A DNA stretch of 64,000 nt, taken from contig NZ_AP021879.1 of assembly GCF_009689005.1 (NCBI RefSeq), positions 5,076,652 through 5,140,651 on the forward strand, in the 5' to 3' direction. The notes beneath the pieces are model-generated. The model had not been told where the DNA came from, searched no databases, and was given only the letters and a program-made list of their open reading frames with translations. Both the position numbers and the translations under genes were made by a program. This stretch comes from Desulfosarcina ovata subsp. ovata (GTDB taxonomy: Bacteria > Desulfobacterota > Desulfobacteria > Desulfobacterales > Desulfosarcinaceae). Below, in pieces: positions 1 to 8,359 of the stretch; positions within the stretch are counted from its first letter, which is position 1; each line of letters starts with the position of its first letter.

Positions 1-10
1 GTAAAGATTT

Positions 11-97
11 GCGAGAGTGGCGGAATTGGTAGACGCACTGGACTTAGGATCCAGCTCTGGCGACAGAGTGGGAGTTCAAGTCTCCCCTCTCGCACCA
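11..97 (+). tRNA. tRNA-Leu (anticodon UAG)
   Basis: Class II tRNA with a long variable arm. The acceptor strands GCGAGAG (11-17) and CTCTCGC (87-93) pair fully, followed by discriminator A and an encoded CCA (95-97). The anticodon loop CTTAGGA (43-49) gives anticodon TAG at 45-47. It lies just upstream of the tig-clp-lon block. Confidence 0.97.
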
Positions 98-131
98 AGT
101 TTCATCCCGGCATCGCTTTTGGTTTGGCGGG

Positions 132-173
132 GCGGACCGGTCGACCCTGCGTCGTTGACGCAATCCGGTCCGC
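132..173. other. composite hairpin between tRNA-Leu and tig
   Basis: A perfect 9-bp inverted repeat, GCGGACCGG (132-140) against CCGGTCCGC (165-173), encloses a second small hairpin, GCGTC-GTT-GACGC (149-161). No T-run follows, so it is not a classical intrinsic terminator. It could be a processing or folding element of the tRNA 3' trailer or of the tig leader. The function is unknown. Confidence 0.45.
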
Positions 174-239
174 ATTGACCGTGGGCGATGACTACCGGTC
201 ATTGCAAGTCGATATGATAACCGGGATTTGTCAAAGGAG

Positions 240-275
240 CCCTGATGCTTGTTGCGTCAGGGCGCTTAATTTTTT
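240..275 (+). terminator. probable intrinsic terminator upstream of tig
   Basis: Stem CCCTGATGC (240-248) pairs with GCGTCAGGG (254-262) with one G-U pair around a TTGTT loop. A short spacer leads to a T-rich tail at 267-275. It probably ends the tRNA-Leu transcript or acts as an attenuator ahead of tig, about 80 bp upstream of the tig start. Confidence 0.5.
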
Positions 276-356
276 ACCTGAATCGAGCCGTATATGGCGT
301 CGGTCGGCGGCAACCACGCCGGAAGGTGGGCAGCTTCAGGGCTAGAAAGGAAAATT

Positions 357-1679
357 ATGAAGGTTACCGTTGAAGATCGCAGCTCCGTAAAAAAGGTCAT
401 GCACATCGAAATCCCCGAGGCGGATGTGACCCGAGAACTGGATGATGCCTACAAAACACTGAAAAAAAATGCCAAGGTAAAGGGGTTCCGTCCCGGAAAA
501 ACGCCGCGTGGGGTGCTCGAGCGACTTTATAAAAAGGACGTTCATGCCGATGTGGTTTCTAAGTTGATTCAGGATGCCTACGTGGAGGCGCTGACCGAGA
601 CCGAACTCAAGGTCGTCGGGTCGCCTGTTGTGGATCCACCCGAATTGGTCCCCAAGGCGGATTATTGTTTTGATGCAGAGGTAGAAGTTCATCCAGAAAT
701 CGCCGATATCGACTTTCATGGCCTGAAATTGACCAAGACGCTTTACCAGGCCAGCGATGAAGAGGTGGACCTTCAGATAAAAATGATGCAGAAAAACTTG
801 GCCAAGCGGGAACCGATCGAAGAGACTCGGCCTGCCCAGACCGGTGATTTTGTGCAGGTGGATTACGAGGGGTTTAAAGACGGCAAACCGTTCGATGAGA
901 CCAAAAAAACCGAAAATTTCGTGATCAAACTTGGCGACGGGCACATTAGCGAAGATTTTGATAACGGCGTCGTGGGAATGAATCCTGGTGAAGAGAAAGA
1001 TATCACCGTCAATTTCCCAGAGGACTATTTCAACAAAAAGCTGGCCGGTCATACCGTGGATTTCAAGGTTAAACTCAACGAGATCCGTAAGGAGGTGCTG
1101 CCGGAGATTGACGATGAAATGGCCAAACAGCTGGGCCCCTTCACCACCATGGATGAAGTTCGCCAGAAGATTATGGAAAATCTGAAAGAGGGATACGATA
1201 AGCGTACCGAACAGGAACTCAACGAGCAGATTTTCAGTCAGATTCTGGAAAAAACCGAATTTGAAGTTCCCGATGTGATGGTCGATTATGAACTCAATCA
1301 AATCATTGCCGAAGCGGAGCGGTCTTTTTCATACCACAACAAAACCTTTGAAGAGGCCGGTATTTCCAAGGAAAGCTTGGCCGAACAATATCGTGAGACG
1401 GCTGAAAAACAGGTCCGCCGGCAACTGATTCTGGGGAAAATTATCGAGCAGGAAAAGATGGAACTCGCCGACGAGGAACTGGAAAAAGGCTTCTCCGAAA
1501 TGGCCGCTGCTTACAACCAGCCGGTGGATGTGGTCAAGGGCCTCTATGAAAACAGCGATGATAAGCTTGCGCTTTTTACACACGCTTTACTTGAAAAGCA
1601 GGCGATTAAGCTTATAATGGAAAGGAATGATATCGAATCCGTGGAGCCGGAAAAGGAAACCACAAATGCTTCAGAATAG
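357..1679 (+). CDS. tig: trigger factor, ribosome-associated chaperone and PPIase
   Basis: Predicted 440-aa trigger factor, the usual family length. It binds the ribosome exit tunnel and shields nascent chains. The N-terminal ribosome-binding domain carries a GFRPGKTPR stretch, close to the GFRxGKxP signature that contacts the ribosome. The middle is an FKBP-like domain beginning at TGDFVQVDYEG, and the C-terminal half is helical. ATG 357 is chosen because AGAAAGG sits 6 bases upstream and the protein then starts MKVTVEDRSS, as family members do. It is first in the conserved order tig-clpP-clpX-lon. Identity is firm from sequence and synteny. Confidence 0.97.
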   Translation: MKVTVEDRSSVKKVMHIEIPEADVTRELDDAYKTLKKNAKVKGFRPGKTPRGVLERLYKKDVHADVVSKLIQDAYVEALTETELKVVGSPVVDPPELVPKADYCFDAEVEVHPEIADIDFHGLKLTKTLYQASDEEVDLQIKMMQKNLAKREPIEETRPAQTGDFVQVDYEGFKDGKPFDETKKTENFVIKLGDGHISEDFDNGVVGMNPGEEKDITVNFPEDYFNKKLAGHTVDFKVKLNEIRKEVLPEIDDEMAKQLGPFTTMDEVRQKIMENLKEGYDKRTEQELNEQIFSQILEKTEFEVPDVMVDYELNQIIAEAERSFSYHNKTFEEAGISKESLAEQYRETAEKQVRRQLILGKIIEQEKMELADEELEKGFSEMAAAYNQPVDVVKGLYENSDDKLALFTHALLEKQAIKLIMERNDIESVEPEKETTNASE

Positions 1680-1826
1680 GGTATCTGCCAAGTCTCAAGA
1701 TTTTGTGCCGAGACGCGGCGGCTTCTGTTGAAACCATATTTGGCGGCGTGTTAGCGGATCGAACCGGTGCGATTTCGGGCATGCACCTTCACCGGAAAAC
1801 TTGAGCGATGTAAAGGAGATAAGAGC

Positions 1827-2441
1827 GTGGCATTAATTCCGATGGTCATCGACCAAACCAGCAGGGGGGAACGGGCATACGACATCTATTCGCGGCTCCT
1901 GAAAGATCGGATTATTTTTTTGGGGACCGCGATCAATGACGATGTGGCCAATCTGCTGATCGCCCAGATGCTTTTCCTTGAATCAGAGGATCCGGAAAAG
2001 GATATCAACCTTTACATCAATTCCCCTGGTGGCGTTGTCACCTCCGGTCTGGCGGTTTACGATACCATGCAGTACATCAAGCCTGATGTGACGACGGTAT
2101 GCATCGGACAGGCGGCCAGTATGGGGGCGTTGCTTTTGGCTGCCGGTGCGGATAAGAAACGGTATGCCCTTCCCCATGCGAGAATCATGATTCACCAGCC
2201 CATGGGCGGTTTTCAAGGGCAGGCGTCCGATATTGCCATTCAGGCCAAAGAGATTCTGCGCATGAAGGATGCGCTCAACGACATCCTGGTGCGTCACACC
2301 GGACGAAGTGTGGACGATGTTCAGAAAGATACCGACCGGGATAATTTTATGTCCGGTGCTGAAGCCAAGACCTATGGCATCGTTGACCATGTTATCACCA
2401 ACCGGGATGACCTGGACAAACTAACCGACACGGAGGCATGA
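1827..2441 (+). CDS. clpP: ATP-dependent Clp protease proteolytic subunit
   Basis: Predicted 204-aa serine protease that forms the ClpP tetradecamer and degrades substrates unfolded by ClpX. The catalytic triad is visible: Ser98 in [10 protein letters not shown], His123 in MIHQP and Asp172 in TDRDNF, matching the spacing of Escherichia coli ClpP. The start is GTG 1827, preceded by AAAGGAG at 1812-1818, giving the typical N-terminus [21 protein letters not shown] longer open frame begins at 1767 but has no good ribosome site. clpX follows one base after the stop. Confidence 0.97.
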   Translation: MALIPMVIDQTSRGERAYDIYSRLLKDRIIFLGTAINDDVANLLIAQMLFLESEDPEKDINLYINSPGGVVTSGLAVYDTMQYIKPDVTTVCIGQAASMGALLLAAGADKKRYALPHARIMIHQPMGGFQGQASDIAIQAKEILRMKDALNDILVRHTGRSVDDVQKDTDRDNFMSGAEAKTYGIVDHVITNRDDLDKLTDTEA

Positions 2442-2442
2442 C

Positions 2443-3687
2443 ATGGCCAAAAAAGATGAGCCCAATGACAATCTCTTCTGTTCATTCTGTGGTAAGAATC
2501 AGAAGGAGGTTAAAAAGCTGATCGCCGGGCCGGCTGTTTACATCTGTGATGAGTGCATTCAGCTGTGCAGTGAGATCATTGAGGAAGAGAACGAGAAGGA
2601 GGCCGGTGAATTTGAGAACCTGATGATTCCCCAGGAAATCAAATCCCGCCTGGATGACTACGTCATCGAACAGGATGTGGCCAAAAAGATTTTGGCGGTG
2701 GCCGTATACAACCATTACAAGCGGCTGGATTCCAGTGTCAGTTCCGGCGAGGTCGAGATCCAAAAAAGTAATATTTTGCTGATCGGACCTACCGGATGCG
2801 GGAAGACGCTTCTGGCCCAGACCCTGGCCCGTTTCCTTAACGTTCCGTTTACCATTGCCGACGCCACCAGCCTGACCGAAGCCGGCTATGTGGGCGAAGA
2901 TGTGGAAAACATCATTCTTGCATTGCTGCAAAACGCTGATTACGACGTGGAAAAGGCCAAACGGGGCATCGTCTACATTGACGAGATCGATAAAATTGCC
3001 AGTAAATCGGATAATCCGTCCATTACCCGGGACGTCTCCGGTGAAGGGGTTCAGCAGGCGCTGCTCAAGATTATCGAAGGAACCACGGCCAGCGTGCCGC
3101 CAAAAGGTGGACGCAAGCATCCCCAGCAGGATTTCGTAAAGGTGGATACCTCCAATATCCTGTTTATCTGCGGGGGAACCTTCAACGGGCTGGAACAGAT
3201 CATCAACCGGCGTATGGGCTCCAAACTCATGGGTTTCGGCGCCAAGGTCAGCAAGGAGAAAGAGCGCAGTCTTGGCGAGACCCTGCTGCATGTTCAGCCG
3301 GAGGACCTGATCAAATTCGGTTTGATCCCCGAATTTCTGGGGCGGCTTCCGGTCATCGCCACGCTGGATGAACTCAGTGCCGGCAGTTTGGTGCGAATCC
3401 TTACCGAACCCAAGAATGCCCTGCTTAAACAGTATAAAAAGCTGTTTGAAATCGAAGGGGTAAACCTGCGATTGACCGACAGTGCCTTGGATGCCATTGC
3501 CGACGAGGCGCTGAAACGCAAATCCGGTGCCCGCGGCCTGCGGGCCATTCTGGAATCCTGCATGTTGGATATCATGTACGATATTCCTTCCAAGCAGGAC
3601 GTCAAAGAGTGTGTGATCGGTGAAGAAGTGGTATTGAACAAAGAAGAGCCCATTTTGCTTTACGAACCGTCAAAAAAGCAGGCCTGA
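2443..3687 (+). CDS. clpX: ATP-dependent Clp protease ATP-binding subunit ClpX
   Basis: Predicted 414-aa AAA+ unfoldase that recognises substrates and feeds them into ClpP. The N-terminal zinc-binding domain has its four cysteines at 13, 16, 35 and 38. Walker A GPTGCGKT is at residues 115-122 and Walker [10 protein letters not shown] at 177-185; the hallmark GYVGEDVEN precedes it. The C-terminal sensor-2 GARGLR motif is present. The gene starts one base after the clpP stop, with GGAGG at the clpP 3' end as its ribosome site, so the two are translationally coupled. Confidence 0.97.
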   Translation: MAKKDEPNDNLFCSFCGKNQKEVKKLIAGPAVYICDECIQLCSEIIEEENEKEAGEFENLMIPQEIKSRLDDYVIEQDVAKKILAVAVYNHYKRLDSSVSSGEVEIQKSNILLIGPTGCGKTLLAQTLARFLNVPFTIADATSLTEAGYVGEDVENIILALLQNADYDVEKAKRGIVYIDEIDKIASKSDNPSITRDVSGEGVQQALLKIIEGTTASVPPKGGRKHPQQDFVKVDTSNILFICGGTFNGLEQIINRRMGSKLMGFGAKVSKEKERSLGETLLHVQPEDLIKFGLIPEFLGRLPVIATLDELSAGSLVRILTEPKNALLKQYKKLFEIEGVNLRLTDSALDAIADEALKRKSGARGLRAILESCMLDIMYDIPSKQDVKECVIGEEVVLNKEEPILLYEPSKKQA

Positions 3688-3754
3688 TCCGGCTTGGTCG
3701 TTACGGTACGGGGTTTACAGATATTCATCGGCAAGCGAGGGCTTGGGCAACAAT

Positions 3755-6199
3755 ATGGTTAATATTCCAAAGTTTTTTAAAAATCCGGATGGAGAGGCGG
3801 CCCGTGATATTTTACCGCTGCTGCCCCTGAGGGACATTGTTGTGTTCCCCCACATGGTTGCTCCGCTTTTTGTCGGGCGCAACAAGTCTGTCAGTGCGCT
3901 TTCCAGCGCCATGAACAAGGATAAACGCATTTTTCTGGCAACCCAGACCAATGCCGGCGTGGACAACCCCACGGAGAAAGATATTTCCGGGGTCGGCGTG
4001 ATCGGGACGGTGCTTCAATTGCTGCGTTTGCCTGACGGTACCGTCAAGGCGCTGATCGAAGGCAAGCAGCGTGCCCGTATCGATCACTATATTTCCAATC
4101 CTGAGTATTTTGAAGTCGAGCTGTCCCTGCTTCCGGACACGCCCGGCGATACGGTAGAAATGGAAGCGCTGACGCGTGCGGTGATCGATAGCTTCAGCGA
4201 ATATGCCGGTATCAACAAAAGTATTTCCAAAGAACTGCTGGCCAAAATATCAGCCATCACTGAGCCTTCCAAACTGGCCGATTCGGTGGCCTCGCACTTC
4301 TCTTTCAAGCTGGAGGACAAGCAGGGCCTGCTCGAAACCACCGATCTCACCAAACGGTTGTCCCTCTTGGTAAAGTTGATCAAACTGGAAATTGAGGTCT
4401 ACCAGATGGATCAACGGATCAAGGGGCGGGTCAAAGAGCAGATGGAAAAGACCCAGAAAAATTACTATCTCAACGAGCAGATGCGGGCCATCAAGAAAGA
4501 GATGGGCGCAGAAGACGAGATGGCCGATGAGCTGAAAGATCTGGAAAAAAAGATCAAACGCAAGCGGATGTCCAAGGAGGCATCGACAAAAACTCGCCAG
4601 GAGTTTAAAAAACTGAAGCTCATGACACCCATGTCGGCGGAAGCCACTGTGGTGAGAAATTATATTGACTGGATCATTTCGCTGCCTTGGTTCAGCCGCA
4701 GCAAAATTCGTAATGACCTGGTCGAAGCGGAGAAGATCCTCAATGAGGACCATTACGGCCTGGAGAAACCCAAAGAGCGGATTCTTGAATATCTGGCCGT
4801 ACAGACGCTGGTGAAAAAACTGCGGGGTCCCATCCTCTGCCTTGTCGGACCGCCTGGTGTGGGGAAAACCTCCCTGGCCAAATCTGTTGCTCGCGCCACC
4901 GGACGAAAATTTGTCAGACTGTCGCTGGGCGGGGTGAGAGATGAGGCTGAAATACGGGGCCACCGACGAACCTATATCGGGGCCATGCCCGGGAAAATCA
5001 TCCAGTCGCTTAAAAAGGTCGGTGCAAACAATCCGGTTTTCTGCCTCGACGAGGTGGACAAGATGAGCATGGATTTCCGGGGCGACCCTTCGTCGGCCCT
5101 TCTGGAAGTCCTCGATCCCGAGCAGAACTACAGCTTCAATGATCACTATATGGATCTGGACTACGATCTGTCGGAGATTCTGTTTATCACCACGGCCAAC
5201 ACCCTGCCGGATATCCCGCTTCCCCTGCAGGACCGCATGGAGATCATCCGCCTGCCCGGGTACACGGAACTGGAAAAATATAATATCGCCAATGAATTTC
5301 TGGTGCCCAAGCAGATTGAGGCCAATGGTCTCAATCCGGACGATATCTCCTTTTCCAAAGCGGCCATTTATATGATTATCCAACGGTATACCCGCGAGGC
5401 TGGGGTTCGTAACCTGGAGCGGGAGATTTCATCCATTTGCCGCAAGACCGCCCGAAAGGTAGTCAATGAGAAAGACGGCAAAAAGCATGTGATCTCGGCC
5501 AACACCGTCACCACGATGCTGGGGCCGCCTCCGTTTAAAATCAGCCAGATTGAAGAAAAGGACCAGATCGGCCTGGTGACTGGGCTGGCCTGGACCCAGG
5601 TGGGCGGTGAGTTGCTTTGTGTGGAGACCCTCACCATGCCCGGCAAGGGCCACGTCAATGTGACCGGCAAACTGGGCGACGTGATGAAGGAATCCGCCCA
5701 GGCGGCGGTGAGTTTTGTGCGCTCGCGGGCAGCCAATCTGGGGATCGAAAACAACTTTCACAAAGAATTGGATCTGCATATCCATATCCCCGAAGGGGCG
5801 ATCCCCAAAGACGGCCCTTCCGCAGGCATTGCCATGTGCACCGCCCTGGTTTCGGCCCTGACTCGCCGACCGGTACGCCGCGATGTGGCCATGACCGGTG
5901 AGATTACCTTGCGGGGCCGGGTGCTCCCCATTGGCGGGCTGAAGGAAAAAATGCTCGCCGCGCACCGGGGAGGGATCCGGAAGGTCATTATCCCTGCAGA
6001 AAATGAGAAGGACTTGAGGGACATTCCCAAGGTGGTGACCCGGCAGATGAAAGTGGTTACGGTGGAGCATATGGATGAGGTTCTGGTCCATGCCCTGGTA
6101 CTTGACAGCGACGAACGGCTGTTCACCAATACCAATGATGCAATGACCATTCCGGTGGAGAGCAACGGGGCCGAACCGACCCAACCTGCCATCAATTAA
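3755..6199 (+). CDS. lon: ATP-dependent protease Lon
   Basis: Predicted 814-aa LonA-type protease, of normal length, with the N-terminal substrate-binding domain, a coiled-coil region, an AAA+ module and a C-terminal protease. Walker A GPPGVGKT lies at about 365-372. The Ser-Lys dyad is Ser689 in KDGPSAG and Lys732 in GGLKEKM, separated by the canonical 43 residues. ATG 3755 is chosen; an in-frame TTG at 3743 would add four residues. The AGCGAGG upstream is not ideally spaced for either, so the start is uncertain by four codons. It ends the tig-clpP-clpX-lon block. Confidence 0.96.
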   Translation: MVNIPKFFKNPDGEAARDILPLLPLRDIVVFPHMVAPLFVGRNKSVSALSSAMNKDKRIFLATQTNAGVDNPTEKDISGVGVIGTVLQLLRLPDGTVKALIEGKQRARIDHYISNPEYFEVELSLLPDTPGDTVEMEALTRAVIDSFSEYAGINKSISKELLAKISAITEPSKLADSVASHFSFKLEDKQGLLETTDLTKRLSLLVKLIKLEIEVYQMDQRIKGRVKEQMEKTQKNYYLNEQMRAIKKEMGAEDEMADELKDLEKKIKRKRMSKEASTKTRQEFKKLKLMTPMSAEATVVRNYIDWIISLPWFSRSKIRNDLVEAEKILNEDHYGLEKPKERILEYLAVQTLVKKLRGPILCLVGPPGVGKTSLAKSVARATGRKFVRLSLGGVRDEAEIRGHRRTYIGAMPGKIIQSLKKVGANNPVFCLDEVDKMSMDFRGDPSSALLEVLDPEQNYSFNDHYMDLDYDLSEILFITTANTLPDIPLPLQDRMEIIRLPGYTELEKYNIANEFLVPKQIEANGLNPDDISFSKAAIYMIIQRYTREAGVRNLEREISSICRKTARKVVNEKDGKKHVISANTVTTMLGPPPFKISQIEEKDQIGLVTGLAWTQVGGELLCVETLTMPGKGHVNVTGKLGDVMKESAQAAVSFVRSRAANLGIENNFHKELDLHIHIPEGAIPKDGPSAGIAMCTALVSALTRRPVRRDVAMTGEITLRGRVLPIGGLKEKMLAAHRGGIRKVIIPAENEKDLRDIPKVVTRQMKVVTVEHMDEVLVHALVLDSDERLFTNTNDAMTIPVESNGAEPTQPAIN

Positions 6200-6301
6200 A
6201 AAATAGGATCTGCCTGATTTTTGCGCTTGACTTTGTTGGGGTGAATTGGTAGCTATGCATTTCCTTTTTCACCGGCAGATTGAAAAGGTTCTTTTTAAAA
6301 C

Positions 6302-6377
6302 GGGCGGATAGCTCAGTTGGGAGAGCACCGGCCTTACAAGCCGGGGGTCACAGGTTCAAGCCCTGTTCCGCCTACCA
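6302..6377 (+). tRNA. tRNA-Val (anticodon UAC)
   Basis: A 76-base cloverleaf: the acceptor arm GGGCGGA (6302-6308) pairs with TCCGCCT (6367-6373) including one G-U. The anticodon loop CTTACAA between CCGGC and GCCGG gives TAC. The T arm GTTCAAG is present and CCA is encoded (6375-6377). Confidence 0.96.
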
Positions 6378-6400
6378 GCTATCGTACCGACACCAATTTC

Positions 6401-6478
6401 GGGGGCGTAGTTCAGTTTGGTTAGAACGCCGGCCTGTCACGCCGGAGGTCGCGAGTTCGAGTCTCGTCGCTCCCGCCA
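6401..6478 (+). tRNA. tRNA-Asp (anticodon GUC)
   Basis: The acceptor GGGGGCG (6401-6407) pairs with CGCTCCC (6468-6474) with one G-U. The anticodon loop CTGTCAC gives GTC at 6436-6438. The discriminator is G and CCA is encoded. It sits 23 bp after tRNA-Val and probably shares its transcript. Confidence 0.96.
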
Positions 6479-6490
6479 CAAATAAAATCA

Positions 6491-6523
6491 GGGGTTCACA
6501 AGCAATTGTGAACCCCTTTTTTT
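6491..6523 (+). terminator. strong intrinsic terminator after the tRNA pair
   Basis: A perfect 11-bp stem GGGGTTCACAA (6491-6501) / TTGTGAACCCC (6506-6516) has a GCAA tetraloop and is followed by seven T residues (6517-6523). It ends the tRNA-Val/tRNA-Asp transcript. Confidence 0.93.
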
Positions 6524-6659
6524 ATTCGCTTAATTAGGGTACAATCCCCTTCGATACAAACCGCTTCCAGGTTGATTCCAAACCCGGAATATTCTTAAAA
6601 GCGATTCTCCTGATCGGTTTTTCCACCGAGCCGGTCACCCTAAAAAACAGGTGAAAGAT

Positions 6660-7865
6660 ATGGGTCGTGATTTTCAAGTGCCTGCCGATGAAATCCGCTG
6701 GCGGCAGAACAGACTTCAAAAACAGATGCAGGAAAAAGGGATTGCCGGACTGCTGATCGTTCAGCGGGTGGATCTATTCTACTTTTCGGGGACGTCCCAG
6801 AGCGGTTTTCTCTACGTTCCGGCCGAAGGCCAGCCGTTGCTGATGATTAAAAAATACCTTCCCCGGGCCAGAAAAGAATCGAGCCTTGAAAACATTGTGG
6901 GCATCCATTCGATCAAATCGATTCCCGCCTTGATCGCGGATACCTATGGTACGATGCCCGATGTGCTCGGCCTGGAACTCGATGTCCTGCCGGTCAATTA
7001 TTTTTACAAGCTCCGCAACCTGCTGGGCGTCCGCGAGGTGGTGGACGGATCGCCATTGATCCTTGGAACCCGAATGATCAAGTCGGCCTGGGAAGTCGAA
7101 CAAATGCGGCGAGCGGCGGCGATGTCCTATCAGACCTTCGAATACATGGCCGGGGCCATTCGTACCGGCCTGAGTGAGATCGAATTTACCGGCATGTACG
7201 AGGCGTTTGCCCGAAAACAGGGGCATGGCGCCATGCTGAGGGTCAGGGATTTTCTGACGGAGGGGTACGCGTGGCATCTTCTTTCCGGCTGGAGCGGGGG
7301 TATGGTCGGCGTGCTGGACTCTCCGGCCAGCGGAGAGGGGACGTCGGCAGCATTTCCTTGCGGTGCCGGCCATAAGCTGCTGGCGGCCGATGAACCGATC
7401 ATGATCGACTTCTCCTGCGTACTCAACGGCTATCACATGGACGAGACGCGGATGTTCGCCATTGGCAGCATGCCGGAGCGGGCCATGCAGGCCTGCCAGG
7501 CGGCCGTGGCGATTCATGACGCGGTGCTGGACCATGTGAAGCCCGGTGTCGCCATCGGAGAACTGTTTGACGTCTCCGTCGCCAAGGCGGCGGCGCTTGG
7601 CTATGCCGACCAATATCTTGGTCCGCCGGGCAACAAAGTCACGTTCATCGGTCACGGCGTCGGTCTTGAACTGGTCGAGGCACCGATCATCGCCAAGGAC
7701 AGGAAAGATGTGCTGAAGCCGGGCATGACCCTGGCCCTCGAACCCAAAATGGTATTCGAAAATGAATTCTCGGCGGGCATCGAAGATGTCTTTCTGGTCA
7801 CCGAGACGGGCTATGAAATGGTCAGCCAGGTGCCCGGGAAGGTGTTCGTATGCCATCCATCGTAA
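6660..7865 (+). CDS. M24 family metallopeptidase (Xaa-Pro aminopeptidase-like)
   Basis: Predicted 401-aa cytoplasmic dinuclear metallopeptidase of the creatinase/aminopeptidase P fold. The N-terminal creatinase-like domain covers about 1-150. All five metal-ligand positions of the family can be seen: Asp in MIDFSC, Asp in HMDETR, His in GHGVGLE, Glu in LALEPK and Glu in IEDVFL. ATG 6660 is preferred because AGGTGA (6649-6654) then serves as ribosome site; an in-frame GTG at 6651 overlaps that site. It likely cleaves N-terminal residues from proline-containing or related peptides, but the substrate cannot be told from sequence. It appears monocistronic. Confidence 0.85.
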   Translation: MGRDFQVPADEIRWRQNRLQKQMQEKGIAGLLIVQRVDLFYFSGTSQSGFLYVPAEGQPLLMIKKYLPRARKESSLENIVGIHSIKSIPALIADTYGTMPDVLGLELDVLPVNYFYKLRNLLGVREVVDGSPLILGTRMIKSAWEVEQMRRAAAMSYQTFEYMAGAIRTGLSEIEFTGMYEAFARKQGHGAMLRVRDFLTEGYAWHLLSGWSGGMVGVLDSPASGEGTSAAFPCGAGHKLLAADEPIMIDFSCVLNGYHMDETRMFAIGSMPERAMQACQAAVAIHDAVLDHVKPGVAIGELFDVSVAKAAALGYADQYLGPPGNKVTFIGHGVGLELVEAPIIAKDRKDVLKPGMTLALEPKMVFENEFSAGIEDVFLVTETGYEMVSQVPGKVFVCHPS

Positions 7866-8151
7866 GGTGGCTCGATGCCCATTCAGGGTTTGAAAAAAAA
7901 ATTCAAGATTGATTTGGTGTTACTGGTTGACAAAATGCAACAATGCCCCTAATCAAACGATATCGCGTGATACGAAATTGCGCATTTTTTATAACTAATT
8001 GAAAAAAATACAATAATTTGTAAACTGGGCAAGTGCCCATGTCGGATGGGCCCGGCATGGAGCGGTGGCTGAAGATGGATTCCCTGTACGGGGGATGATC
8101 ATCCACAGGTCATTACGTCCTTTTGCAAAAACGCCAAATTTATCCATAACC
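7866..8151 (+). other. non-coding leader region upstream of the TonB operon
   Basis: No convincing gene lies in this AT-rich stretch. A -35-like TTGACA (7927-7932) is followed 17 bases later by TAATCA, a weak -10. From about 8033 the DNA becomes GC-rich and can form small hairpins, such as GCCCAT/ATGGGC. It then runs into an intrinsic terminator at 8152. The arrangement of promoter, structured RNA, terminator and operon suggests an attenuated leader or riboswitch. I could not assign a known class, and there is no B12-box GCCACTG. Confidence 0.35.
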
Positions 8152-8207
8152 AAAAAGCCAAGAAGGCGAACTGGATCAGTATCCAGCTTCGCATTCCTGG
8201 CTTTTTT
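8152..8207 (+). terminator. intrinsic terminator or attenuator 150 bp before the TonB receptor gene
   Basis: A long hairpin: AAAAAGCCA (8152-8160) pairs with TGGCTTTTT, with further inner pairing through GAA/TTC and GGCGAA/TTCGCA to CTGGAT/ATCCAG around a CAGT loop. It ends in TTTTTT (8202-8207). It could end readthrough from the peptidase gene, or act as a conditional attenuator for the downstream operon. A-rich 5' and T-rich 3' flanks make it potentially bidirectional. Confidence 0.75.
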
Positions 8208-8359
8208 CGTTGGCAACCCAGACGATACCAACACGACCCGCCGCCTGGGCAGGCCGATGGATGGGATAACGGAAATTTTGTTGTGCGGTGGACCTTTTAT
8301 CTCGGTTGGAAGGAAATGGCACACTCACTTGCCGGAAAAAATGGTGGAAAGGAGTTACG

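Noticed and set aside
6280-6537. Open frame of 85 codons across both tRNAs
   Set aside because: It runs through two complete tRNA cloverleaves and a terminator, so it is not coding.
8033-8150. Cobalamin riboswitch in the leader
   Set aside because: The conserved B12 box GCCACTG and the usual core sequences are missing.
7995-8324. Minus-strand frame of 109 codons in the TonB leader
   Set aside because: It reads through the terminator hairpin and has no protein-like motif.
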